From Methanosaeta sp. UBA80 (GTDB taxonomy: Archaea; Halobacteriota; Methanosarcinia; Methanotrichales; Methanotrichaceae), in contig DAWB01000143.1 in the NCBI GenBank assembly GCA_002505805.1, forward strand, positions 1-10,903: a DNA stretch of 10,903 bases. The letters are read 5' to 3'. Within the stretch, counting starts at the first letter, position 1, and each line of letters opens with the position of its first letter. Positions 1 to 6,123 of this stretch are shown one piece after another. Made by a program: the position numbers and the translations under genes. The notes beneath the pieces were generated by a model. It worked only from the letters and a program-made list of their open reading frames with translations, had not been told where the DNA came from and searched no databases.

Positions 1-50
1 TGCCGAAATGGCGATAAATCTTTAATAGCAGGAATTAGGAGATGTTATCT

Positions 51-203
51 ATGCAAGAGGTCTTGGAGCGTAAGAGGCGAAAGCAGGACCTTCCATACGA
101 GTCAGATGAGGACCTGACCGACGAGGAGATAGCAGCTGGTCTGATGGAGATAACTGCCCTTTCACTCACAGATGTACTGGAAGACGAGCCCGCTTATGAA
201 TGA
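51..203 (+). CDS. Small acidic protein, probable antitoxin of the MazF-like toxin
   Basis: A 50-residue ORF opens with ATG about nine bases after a GGAG Shine-Dalgarno at 38-41. The N-terminus is basic (ERKRRKQ) and the remainder is strongly acidic (ESDEDLTDEE, then DVLEDEPAYE). Its stop overlaps the start of the downstream MazF-like gene by eight bases (ATGAATGA), the arrangement typical of a toxin-antitoxin pair where the antitoxin is translated first and the toxin is translationally coupled. I do not recognise the sequence as a named antitoxin fold such as AbrB/MazE or ribbon-helix-helix. The antitoxin role is therefore inferred from size, charge and position. It would act in the cytoplasm by binding and neutralising the toxin, and perhaps by repressing its own promoter. 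Confidence 0.6.
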   Translation: MQEVLERKRRKQDLPYESDEDLTDEEIAAGLMEITALSLTDVLEDEPAYE

Positions 204-546
204 AGACCTAAGAAAAGGTGACATAGTCTTAGTGCCACTCTCCTATTCAGATCTTGTAAACAATAAGCTCAGGCCAGCGCTTGTCTTATACCACGATCCC
301 GAGGCGATGCAGCTCACTGTAGCTTATATATCAAGCAAAGTTCCTGCAAAGCCGGGTCCTTACGATGTGGTAATCCCGCTAGGTACGCCCATGAGTACCA
401 GGGCCGGACTAATCTACTCTTCTGTGGTCAAAGTCTATTGGACTGCGATGGTTAAGAGAATCCTGGTGAAGAAAAAACTGGGTGAAGCGGATCATGAGTT
501 GAGAGAGAAAGTAAACTGTATTCTGCCAGAAGCACTTGCCATTTAA
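196..546 (+). CDS. MazF/PemK-family mRNA interferase-like toxin
   Basis: This 116-residue protein has the MazF/PemK layout. An N-terminal RKGDIVLVPLSYSDL strand is followed by KLRPALVLY (residues 24-32), a central TVAYISSKVP strand (41-50), AGLIYSSVVKV (70-80) and a closing RILVKKKLGE helix region. In this family the conserved Arg of the RPALV segment and the Thr/Ser after the central strand serve RNA cleavage; here R26 and S46/S47 occupy those places, so the site looks intact. The family cuts single-stranded mRNA and causes growth arrest. I chose the ATG at 196, which overlaps the antitoxin stop; an in-frame ATG at 172 would give a longer product with a much deeper overlap and an untypical N-terminus. 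Length is normal. The target sequence cannot be predicted. Confidence 0.85.
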   Translation: MNEDLRKGDIVLVPLSYSDLVNNKLRPALVLYHDPEAMQLTVAYISSKVPAKPGPYDVVIPLGTPMSTRAGLIYSSVVKVYWTAMVKRILVKKKLGEADHELREKVNCILPEALAI

Positions 547-598
547 GATCTTTTCTCCACTCAAGACATGCCAGCACCTGAAAGCAGGCTCCTGCATA

Positions 599-853
599 TC
601 ATCCGCTAACCTCCAGCTCTACCTCGCCCGCTGCGATTGGCCTTGCCAGACGCTTTCCGGCCCGGTACTCTCTCATGACCTGGTCGACCCTCTCAGATAC
701 ATCGGGGGTTAAGTATGCCTCGTGGCAGCATTTGCAGACCAGAGCGGGAACTCTCTTGATAACAGCCAGCTCATCTCCCGCCTTCAATACCAGTTCTGTG
801 AATCCCTCTAGCAGCTTGCCTCCGCAGAGGGCGCAAATATCTGAATCCGTCAT
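599..853 (-). CDS. YgiT-type zinc-finger protein, probable antitoxin
   Basis: An 84-residue protein with an N-terminal zinc finger: CALC at residues 7-10 and CKCC at 40-43, separated by an antiparallel strand pair (GGKLLEGFTELVL, then VPALVCKCC) and followed by HEAYLTP. This is the YgiT/MqsA N-terminal finger, where four cysteines bind zinc. After it comes a short helical, basic tail without the helix-turn-helix domain of full-length MqsA. I chose the ATG whose A is shared with the TAA stop of the upstream DUF4258 gene (TAATG), with GAGGAG just upstream; a start 30 bases earlier would overlap more deeply and has no better site. The pairing with DUF4258 is a common toxin-antitoxin arrangement, and it probably neutralises that protein. 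Confidence 0.8.
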   Translation of the reverse strand: MTDSDICALCGGKLLEGFTELVLKAGDELAVIKRVPALVCKCCHEAYLTPDVSERVDQVMREYRAGKRLARPIAAGEVELEVSG

Positions 854-1164
854 TATCTCCTCGTCCTGCAATCCAACCAACACTCCTCATCAGGCCAATA
901 GACTGTGATTATGCTCAAGCGATCTTTGCATATAGCCACAACGGCATGACAGGGCCTGGCTGAAATGAATCCAAGCATCAATGCAGCAGGGCATGGCTTA
1001 CGATCTGGATATGCTTCTATTATCTCTCCCTCTACTATTAAACTTATCAGATCTTCCATCGACACGCCTCGATCAGACATCCTGAAGATTGCATGCGTGG
1101 TGATGAGATATTTGCGCTCTCCGAGAAGATCTTTGATGTGCTCAAGCATATCAGATAAATTCAT
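853..1164 (-). CDS. DUF4258-family protein, probable toxin
   Basis: A 103-residue protein matching the DUF4258 pattern: THAIFRMSDRGVS (residues 23-35), GEIIEAYPDRKPCP (46-59), a central CHAVV with H73, and TVYWPDEECW near the C-terminus (87-96). This family resembles RelE/MqsR-type toxins, and the conserved His/Arg residues (H24, R28, H73 here) are candidates for the RNA-cleavage site, although activity of this protein is inferred. AGGAG lies seven bases before the ATG, and a TTTATAAT box about 30 bases further up could drive a two-gene transcript with the zinc-finger partner, whose start shares one base with this stop. The order is toxin first, antitoxin second, as in mqsRA and higBA. Confidence 0.78.
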   Translation of the reverse strand: MNLSDMLEHIKDLLGERKYLITTHAIFRMSDRGVSMEDLISLIVEGEIIEAYPDRKPCPAALMLGFISARPCHAVVAICKDRLSIITVYWPDEECWLDCRTRR

Positions 1165-1191
1165 TCAACTTCTCCTGATATTTCGTGACGA

Positions 1192-1202
1192 TTATAAATT
1201 TT
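1192..1202 (-). promoter_or_regulatory. TATA-like box for the DUF4258/YgiT operon
   Basis: On the minus strand this reads AAATTTATAAT, close to the archaeal TATA consensus. It lies about 28-38 bases before the DUF4258 ATG, which would give a very short leader carrying the AGGAG site. No BRE element is obvious. The call rests on sequence and position only. Confidence 0.4.
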
Positions 1203-1227
1203 TCTGATTTGTGAGTTGTCCTGGTCT

Positions 1228-1447
1228 TTTTATGTCCGGTCCACGGGCATCTTCGGTTCCTATGCTCGGGGCGAGGCCAGGAAGAGCAGCGACCTCGATC
1301 TGCTGGTTGAGATCGACGATCCCAAAATGGGGCTGCTGAGGTTCATAGCTCTGGAAAACTATCTCAGCGATCTCCTGGGGGTCAAGGTCGATCTGGAGGA
1401 AAAAGCAGTCCCTCAAGCCCGCCATAGGCTGTCATACCTCCAGGTAA
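1228..1447 (+). pseudogene. MNT-type nucleotidyltransferase remnant, truncated and frameshifted
   Basis: The stretch encodes GIFGSYARGEARKSSDLDLLV, the diagnostic GSxxR...D-x-D nucleotidyltransferase motif, then a region ending LLGVKVDLEEK, which matches MntA/MNT-type minimal nucleotidyltransferases. The normal N-terminal 30 or so residues are missing: only YVRST precedes the motif, and an in-frame stop lies at 1195. Near 1405-1410 the reading frame shifts: the original frame continues as AVPQARHRL, while the other frame reads SLKPAIG, the usual continuation of this family, and stops at 1447. Intact relatives act as antitoxins that AMPylate HEPN-domain toxins; no HEPN gene is present here. 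The metal-binding D-x-D is retained, but the protein is most likely dead. A TTG-initiated 85-residue product is formally possible but unlikely. Confidence 0.78.
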
Positions 1448-1449
1448 AC

Positions 1450-1457
1450 TTTAAATA
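1450..1457 (+). promoter_or_regulatory. TATA-like box upstream of the adenosine deaminase gene
   Basis: TTTAAATA lies 36-43 bases before the ATG at 1493, in an AT-rich stretch. A start of transcription about 25 bases downstream would leave a 10-15 base leader with no clear Shine-Dalgarno before the ATG. It begins only three bases after the MNT remnant ends. Confidence 0.45.
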
Positions 1458-1492
1458 TTTTCCGATAATCTAATTCATTAATTCTTATACTC

Positions 1493-3178
1493 ATGGGAGA
1501 GATAAATTTGAAGCCAGAGACTCAATTCAATTCTTTAACCGATCTTGGGCAATATAGCTGGCTAAAATCCATCGGAGCTGTGTTTTTAGCTGCCTTTCTT
1601 GTGTTTTCGGGCCTAATTTTCCTGGCGGATGGACTATGTTCAACGGATCGGGCCCCGTCGGACGAAGAGCTAACAGCACAGCGATTCGAAGGCTTGAGAG
1701 ACAATCCCGGAGAGCTGAGAGCCTTCTTCTTGGCCATGCCCAAAGGAGGGGATATCCATAATCATTTGACCGGAGCCATTTATGCCGAGGATCTGATAGA
1801 TGAAGCCAGTGCTCAAAATCTCTGCATAAATCTGGACAACTACACCGTCTCTCCCAATTACTGCGGATCGGCCAATTCAGAGCCAATCAAGAATTCCTAC
1901 TCCGATTCAAAACTCTATGGCCAGATAGTTGATGCTTGGTCCATGAGGGACTCGGAGCTACTTGATGAGAGCAAACGCGACCATTTCTTCAACACCTTTG
2001 GAGTATTCGGAGGAGCAACAAGCAATACCAGTGCAATACTGGCAAGTCTCCGCTCTAATGCTTTCCGCGAGAATGTGTCCTACCTTGAGATCATGACCGG
2101 AGCAGGCTCAGCGGCGGCTAACCTGGGCAGCAGAGCAGGCTGGGATGATAATTTCTCTGTATTATACAGCAAACTGATCGACAATGGCCTTTCTTCAGTA
2201 TCTCAGAGCTTAAGCAATTATATTACCGACACTGAAAGAAATTCTTTAAGCATCTTGGAGAATAAGGGCGATCCAGGAAAAAATGTGACCGTCCGTTACA
2301 TCATATCCGCTACAAGGACCATGTCCAGAGAAAAGGTCTTCGGCCAGCTTGCCGCGGCTTTTGACGCAGCCAATAAATCGGGCTTGGCTGTAGGAGTCAC
2401 TCTTCTGAGCCCTGAGGACAATTATATTGCCAGAGAGAATTATTCTCTGCAGATGAAGATGGTCGAATTCCTTCACAGCGTCTATCCCAGGGTAAACATA
2501 GCCCTTCATGCCGGGGAGCTGACTCTCGGTCTGGTGCCCACCACTGACCTGCGCTTCCATATCAAAGAGGCTGTAGAGATTGGACAGGCATCAAGAATCG
2601 GCCATGGGGTGGACATAATGTGGGAGCAAAACTCCGATCAAGTTTTAAAGGAGATGGCCAGGAACGATGTGGCTATAGAGATCATGCCCGTGAGCAACCA
2701 AGTAATCCTGGGAGTCTCCGGGGAAGACCATCCCTTTCCGGTATACTTTAAACGCGGCGTGCCGATAGTCCTTGCTTCGGATGATGCCGGTGTGCTGCGA
2801 ACCGATCTCAGCGAGCAATTTGTCATCATTGCCAGCGATTACCCTCAAATTAAGTACCAGGATTTTAAGAAGTTTGTGAGGAATAGCATCGAATATAGCT
2901 TCCTGCAGGGCAGAAACATTTGGTCGTCCAAAGGAGACTACTCTAAATTGATTCCCGAATGCGCCAGCTGTCGTCCTGGTGCCAAGCAGATCAATGCAAA
3001 GTGCAGGGCCCTCCTCGACAGCAGCGATAAAGCTGCAATGCAATGGAAGCTTGAAGGAGATCTCGCGGCATTTGAGAAAGGATATGCAAAAGGAAAGCAA
3101 GACATGGAATTTCATTCCTTGAGTCTTTCCTATCCCCGTGCTCCAGAACCTCCACATATCCTCATTATCCCAGCCTAA
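1493..3178 (+). CDS. Adenosine deaminase-like hydrolase (ADGF/CECR1 type) with N-terminal membrane segment
   Basis: A 561-residue zinc hydrolase of the adenosine/AMP deaminase superfamily. All expected active-site elements are present: H89-x-H91 in GGDIHNHLTG, H339 and the catalytic E342 in LHAGE, H371 in RIGHG, and D430/D431 in ASDDAG. The size, and the inserted region between the HxH and HAGE motifs, suit the secreted ADGF type better than short cytosolic Add. Residues 26-46 form a hydrophobic segment, so the enzyme is probably exported or membrane-anchored and would act outside the cell, presumably converting adenosine (or a related nucleoside) to inosine plus ammonia. The exact substrate is not decided by the sequence. 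ATG at 1493 lacks a Shine-Dalgarno; TTG at 1508, eight bases after GGGAG, is an alternative start that keeps the membrane segment. The C-terminal 20 residues look unlike the family and abut a dipeptidase remnant in the same frame. Confidence 0.85.
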   Translation: MGEINLKPETQFNSLTDLGQYSWLKSIGAVFLAAFLVFSGLIFLADGLCSTDRAPSDEELTAQRFEGLRDNPGELRAFFLAMPKGGDIHNHLTGAIYAEDLIDEASAQNLCINLDNYTVSPNYCGSANSEPIKNSYSDSKLYGQIVDAWSMRDSELLDESKRDHFFNTFGVFGGATSNTSAILASLRSNAFRENVSYLEIMTGAGSAAANLGSRAGWDDNFSVLYSKLIDNGLSSVSQSLSNYITDTERNSLSILENKGDPGKNVTVRYIISATRTMSREKVFGQLAAAFDAANKSGLAVGVTLLSPEDNYIARENYSLQMKMVEFLHSVYPRVNIALHAGELTLGLVPTTDLRFHIKEAVEIGQASRIGHGVDIMWEQNSDQVLKEMARNDVAIEIMPVSNQVILGVSGEDHPFPVYFKRGVPIVLASDDAGVLRTDLSEQFVIIASDYPQIKYQDFKKFVRNSIEYSFLQGRNIWSSKGDYSKLIPECASCRPGAKQINAKCRALLDSSDKAAMQWKLEGDLAAFEKGYAKGKQDMEFHSLSLSYPRAPEPPHILIIPA

Positions 3179-3181
3179 AAT

Positions 3182-3574
3182 GACACCAGTGAGCGCCGGA
3201 ATAACTACCTCAAAAAAACAGCCATTGGCTTGCAGATGCACTGCAAAATGAGCCGGCTCAATGAGCCCCTTGAGGAAAGCGGCTTCATAGCCGAGGTCTC
3301 CCAGCAGGTTCAAAGTCCGCTCTATTACCCCAAGGACTCGCCCTTGATAGTGACCTTGACCCGGGTATATTCCGAGCAGATCGGGAGAAACGACAACGCC
3401 ATAGCCATTGGAGGGGGAACCTACGCCAAGGAGATGCCCAATATCGTGGCCTCCGGGCCCATGATGCCCGACCAGGAAGAGGTCGAGCACCAGGCCAATG
3501 AGTACATCGCCATCGACCAACTGATTAGTGTCACCAAGATCTACGTCCAGGACATATACGAGCTGGCAAGGTGA
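3182..3574 (+). pseudogene. C-terminal fragment of an M20-family (PepV-like) dipeptidase
   Basis: The open frame encodes about 130 residues that match only the end of M20 dipeptidases of the PepV type: SPLYYPKDSPLIVTL, AIAIGGGTYAKEMPNIVASGP, EHQANEYIAIDQL and IYVQDIYELAR. The histidine of EHQANEYI corresponds to a C-terminal zinc ligand in the family. About 300 upstream residues, carrying the rest of the metal site, are absent. The frame is the same as that of the preceding deaminase, from which it is separated by a single TAA at 3176; it has no ATG at a suitable place, the first candidate start being TTG at 3230. The best reading is a remnant left when the 5' part of a dipeptidase gene was deleted or replaced. 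A functional short protein is unlikely because the catalytic half is gone. Confidence 0.78.
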
Positions 3575-3635
3575 ATGAGGCAGAGAAAAAGCAGCTAATA
3601 GGATGATCTGAAGATCCTTCGTCAAAGATGCCGTT

Positions 3636-3679
3636 CTGAAGAGAGCAGCGGAAGGCTGCTGCCTTCTCTACATCTTCAG
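3636..3679. terminator. Interrupted dyad, possible bidirectional terminator
   Basis: An inner perfect inverted repeat AGCAGC/GCTGCT (3644-3649 and 3655-3660, loop GGAAG) is enclosed by an outer pair CTGAAG/CTTCAG (3636-3641 and 3674-3679). It sits between the dipeptidase remnant and the convergent membrane-protein gene. T-rich DNA follows on the plus strand (CTTTTCTTTCTTTT) and a run of seven T occurs at 3766-3772. The dyad is seen directly; the terminator role is inferred from the convergent context. Confidence 0.35.
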
Positions 3680-3710
3680 GCTTTTCTTTCTTTTCAGCGC
3701 CTAAGGCCCC

Positions 3711-3760
3711 AATTGAATCCATCCTAATTGAGTCTGTCCTTAATTGAGGCTATTTGAGGC
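3711..3760. repeat. Short AATTGA direct repeats
   Basis: AATTGA occurs at 3711, 3726 and 3742 (spacings 15 and 16), followed by a related ATTTGAGGC ten bases on; the last two share TTGAGGC. The copies lie in the non-coding gap 3575-3799. No function is evident; they could be replication-slippage products or binding sites. Confidence 0.5.
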
Positions 3761-3799
3761 CATCCTTTTTTTGGCTCAGGATAGGCGTAACTGCTTTTT

Positions 3800-4492
3800 C
3801 TACCCACCCAGCAGGATGGTGACCGCCGCAATTACTATCCCGATGATGGCGGTGCCAAATCCCATGATCATCCTGGCGGAGGCGCTCTTCTCATATGCTC
3901 TATGGTATCCAATTATGAAAAGCAGGCAGATTCCGAGCAGATTGGATATATTCAGGGCAGTCTTCAAATCTTCCACTAAAAAGAAAGGGGCAACAACAGC
4001 GAGGCCTGCTATCGTAGAGATAACAAATGTGGCGGAAATGATGTTAATGGCATCCCGTTTGGATAGCATCCTTTTTATTCCGACTTCGTTGAGATACTTC
4101 ATTAAATTCCGGTATAATTCCATCCTCTTTTCATAGTTTATATTCCGGAGGATGGTATCATCAAGCTGTTCCCTTATGAGCGGTATTGCATCATCTCTGT
4201 TTTGTTCCGACCGGGAGAGATCGATTATCTTATTTTCCATTCTTATATTGTACCGTCTCTCCCAGGCATAGAATAAGCCGTCTGCTATCCCCCAGGCCAT
4301 GCAGCAAAAGAGGGCAGGATAGATGATCTCCCAGTATGCCGCCTCATCGATGGCAGCATAGCCTCTTAGGACGCTGGTAAAGGTCATGGCGATTATCACG
4401 GCATAGATGGCCTCAGCGCCAGCCCAGTACCTGCCGATGTAATCAGCAAGGTTCATGATCATCAATCCCTTTCGGCAATCTTCTCTAATCAT
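3800..4492 (-). CDS. Five-helix integral membrane protein with VIT/CCC1-like topology
   Basis: A protein of up to 230 residues with five predicted membrane segments near residues 27-43, 54-76, 148-172, 183-198 and 207-229. A charged soluble segment of about 70 residues (around 78-147) lies between the second and third. Two helices, a cytosolic domain and three helices is the layout of VIT1/CCC1 iron/manganese transporters, and WGIADGLFY in helix 2 is reminiscent of them. The similarity is weak, so a metal-transport role is only a suggestion. It is the last gene of the minus-strand operon, with a four-base ATGA overlap with the RDD gene, so translation is probably coupled. Internal ATGs at residues 11 and 13, preceded by AAAGGGAT, are alternative starts. 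I cannot assign a specific function. Confidence 0.6.
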   Translation of the reverse strand: MIREDCRKGLMIMNLADYIGRYWAGAEAIYAVIIAMTFTSVLRGYAAIDEAAYWEIIYPALFCCMAWGIADGLFYAWERRYNIRMENKIIDLSRSEQNRDDAIPLIREQLDDTILRNINYEKRMELYRNLMKYLNEVGIKRMLSKRDAINIISATFVISTIAGLAVVAPFFLVEDLKTALNISNLLGICLLFIIGYHRAYEKSASARMIMGFGTAIIGIVIAAVTILLGG

Positions 4493-4929
4493 TCCTCAAT
4501 TTGCCGGACTACAATGGTACCGGAAATTCTATTGAACAAGCGCTGCTTGCTTCCTCTGTTGATGATCCAGGCAGCCAGGCAGTCAATAGGCAGAAGAAAG
4601 GCCTTTCCAAAGCTTTCCACAGCAGCGTCAGCCAGTCCGATATCCTCTCCCGATCTGCCGGTAACGGCTATATTCATGACCATCTTTCCCAGCGACTGCC
4701 CCCGGTAGCCCTCCAGTGCAGTCCAATAAATGAAGAGCATAAGGGAATGGAGCAGCGCTCCATCATACCCCAGAGCCTCCAGCTTCAAGACCATCATCAC
4801 TCTATGCCAGAGAATTCCAATGAGCATGATATCAATCAGCCAGGCCCAAAACCGGTCTCCCCAGCTTGCCAGGGCTAATCCATTCTCCTCGCTCCATTGG
4901 GAAATCTCGCCTGCCCCGTTCCTGCCCAT
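4489..4929 (-). CDS. RDD-family membrane protein
   Basis: A 146-residue protein with the RDD signature: GDRFWAWLIDIMLIG (residues about 24-38, with D, R and D in the conserved places in helix 1), a second helix around LMLFIYWTALEGYRGQSLGKMVMNI (62-87), where the YRGQSLGK loop is typical, and a third segment near FLLPIDCLAAWII. RDD proteins are small three-helix membrane proteins of mostly unknown function; a few have been linked to ion exchange. AGAGGGTGA lies directly before the ATG. The gene is 65 bases downstream of the COG1361-like gene and overlaps the next gene by four bases, placing it inside the envelope operon. Confidence 0.85.
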   Translation of the reverse strand: MGRNGAGEISQWSEENGLALASWGDRFWAWLIDIMLIGILWHRVMMVLKLEALGYDGALLHSLMLFIYWTALEGYRGQSLGKMVMNIAVTGRSGEDIGLADAAVESFGKAFLLPIDCLAAWIINRGSKQRLFNRISGTIVVRQIEE

Positions 4930-4965
4930 TTCACCCTCTGCTTTTCTACTATCTCTCTTTCTGCT

Positions 4966-4997
4966 TTCTCTCCTGACTCATGTTCTCTCCTGGCTCA
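4966..4997. repeat. 15-base direct repeat at the end of the COG1361-like gene
   Basis: TTCTCTCCTG[A/G]CTCA is present at 4966-4980 and 4983-4997, one mismatch, 17 bases apart. The second copy contains the stop codon of the gene at 4995. On the transcribed strand each copy reads as a GGAGAG-bearing element; the one nearer the stop is followed by an ATG opening a ten-codon ORF. This looks like a small duplication in the gap before the RDD gene. Confidence 0.6.
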
Positions 4998-6056
4998 CGC
5001 CTTCTTCTTTTTCTTATACCAGTATCCTCCGACAGCGCCAATTATGAGCAGGAGAACGATCGTAGGCAGCAGCAGAGATGATGATTCCTCTTTGACGGTC
5101 ACCGGTATCTTCATGCTCTCCGAGATCACTGTGTCGCCATAGACATCGGTATACTTGATTTCGCTATTGATGCCATACTCTTTGGGAGTAGCATCGGAGT
5201 CGACATCGATCTTGAAGACCACCGTCTTCTCCTCTCCCGGCTGCATGCTTCCGATGAAGGCCTGATCATCGGTGGAGGAGAAGGGCTTGAATATGGACAG
5301 CCTGGCCACTGCATCCCTGATGGGATCCTCGCCTATATTCCTGTAGGTGGCAGAGACTTCTTCCTTCTTGGATCCGGCGGATAGGGTTCCCGAGGCATTA
5401 AGAATCTCAAAGTCTGCCTCTTTCTTTACGGTTATGATGATAGGCACGCTCTGATTGGCCTTTTGATAGACATAGGACTCCCGGTAGTTGACCAGACTTT
5501 GGACCCCTCCCTCGGTGAGAAGCTTGGCGGCATAGACCCGGACATTGTCCTGATAGTCGTAGGAGAGATTCAGTTGAAGGGAATACTCTCCTGCCGGAGC
5601 ATGCTCTCCGATCTTTATGCTGAACTGCAGAGGCTCTTTGGTCTTGTCTCCCGACTTAAGGGACTCCACCACCTGGTCTCCGGACTTGACCTCGATCTGC
5701 GGACTTAGAGAGCTTAGGGTGGCAGTGATCCCCAGAGCAGTAGGCTTGGAGTACTCCTTTTGCAGCTCTGATGCAGCCAGTGCGTATTCTTTGGGATTTT
5801 GGGGAGTCTGGTCCTCTTTAAAGCCCAGTATCCGGCCATAGTTGGTCAGATCCAGATAGACTGTGACTGTATCTCCCCGCCCGAACTCATCCGTCCCGGA
5901 GATGCTGGCCGATATATCGGGACCACCCTGCATGGTGTAGTAATTGTCTCCGCCCAGCTCATAAGGAATATAGGTGCTCTGGCCGGAAGCTGCTGCCAGC
6001 ATTGCCGGCACCATTAACGGCAGAAGTACGGCCAATTTAACCAAATTAATTTCCAT
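4995..6056 (-). CDS. COG1361-like exported protein with C-terminal membrane anchor
   Basis: The product has 353 residues. An N-terminal signal peptide (KLAVLLPLMVPAMLAAASG) is followed by beta-rich repeats resembling COG1361/CARDB modules: GRGDTVTVYLDLTNYGRI, PAGEYSLQLNLSYDYQ, EVSATYRNIGEDPI and QPGEEKTVVFKIDVDSDATP. A single hydrophobic helix (LLLPTIVLLLIIGAVGGYWY) with a KKKKKA tail closes the protein. The mature domain therefore faces outside and is held by the C-terminal anchor with lysines inside. I chose ATG at 6056, preceded by GGGAGAAGGATCT; an in-frame ATG at 6101 would put 15 polar residues before the signal and has no ribosome site. It lies 67 bases after the RND transporter, and proteins of this type commonly neighbour RND exporters in methanogens. 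It may be a periplasmic-side partner of that transporter or a surface-layer-associated protein. Confidence 0.8.
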   Translation of the reverse strand: MEINLVKLAVLLPLMVPAMLAAASGQSTYIPYELGGDNYYTMQGGPDISASISGTDEFGRGDTVTVYLDLTNYGRILGFKEDQTPQNPKEYALAASELQKEYSKPTALGITATLSSLSPQIEVKSGDQVVESLKSGDKTKEPLQFSIKIGEHAPAGEYSLQLNLSYDYQDNVRVYAAKLLTEGGVQSLVNYRESYVYQKANQSVPIIITVKKEADFEILNASGTLSAGSKKEEVSATYRNIGEDPIRDAVARLSIFKPFSSTDDQAFIGSMQPGEEKTVVFKIDVDSDATPKEYGINSEIKYTDVYGDTVISESMKIPVTVKEESSSLLLPTIVLLLIIGAVGGYWYKKKKKA

Positions 6057-6123
6057 AGATCCTTCTCCCTGATCTGCCAATACTGATTCGATGTTTCTCA
6101 TTCGCTAATGCAATTTTTTTCTA

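Noticed and set aside
172..195. Upstream ATG as the start of the MazF-like toxin
   Set aside because: It would add MYWKTSPL and overlap the antitoxin by 32 bases, while the ATG at 196 gives the family N-terminus and a coupled eight-base overlap.
1216..1473. Intact 85-residue nucleotidyltransferase from a TTG start
   Set aside because: The N-terminal third of the family is missing and the C-terminal part is in another frame, so a remnant is the better reading.
2645..3625. Long minus-strand open frame (326 codons) opposite the deaminase and dipeptidase remnant
   Set aside because: It is antisense to two clearly recognisable coding stretches and its translation has no recognisable domain; it is a codon-bias shadow.
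3711..3760. AATTGA repeats as a CRISPR array
   Set aside because: The units are six to ten bases with 10-16 base spacing, too short and irregular for repeats and spacers, and no cas gene is present.
6057..6101. Start of the COG1361-like protein at 6101
   Set aside because: It would place polar residues ahead of a standard signal peptide and has no ribosome site; the ATG at 6056 has GGGAGAAGG upstream.
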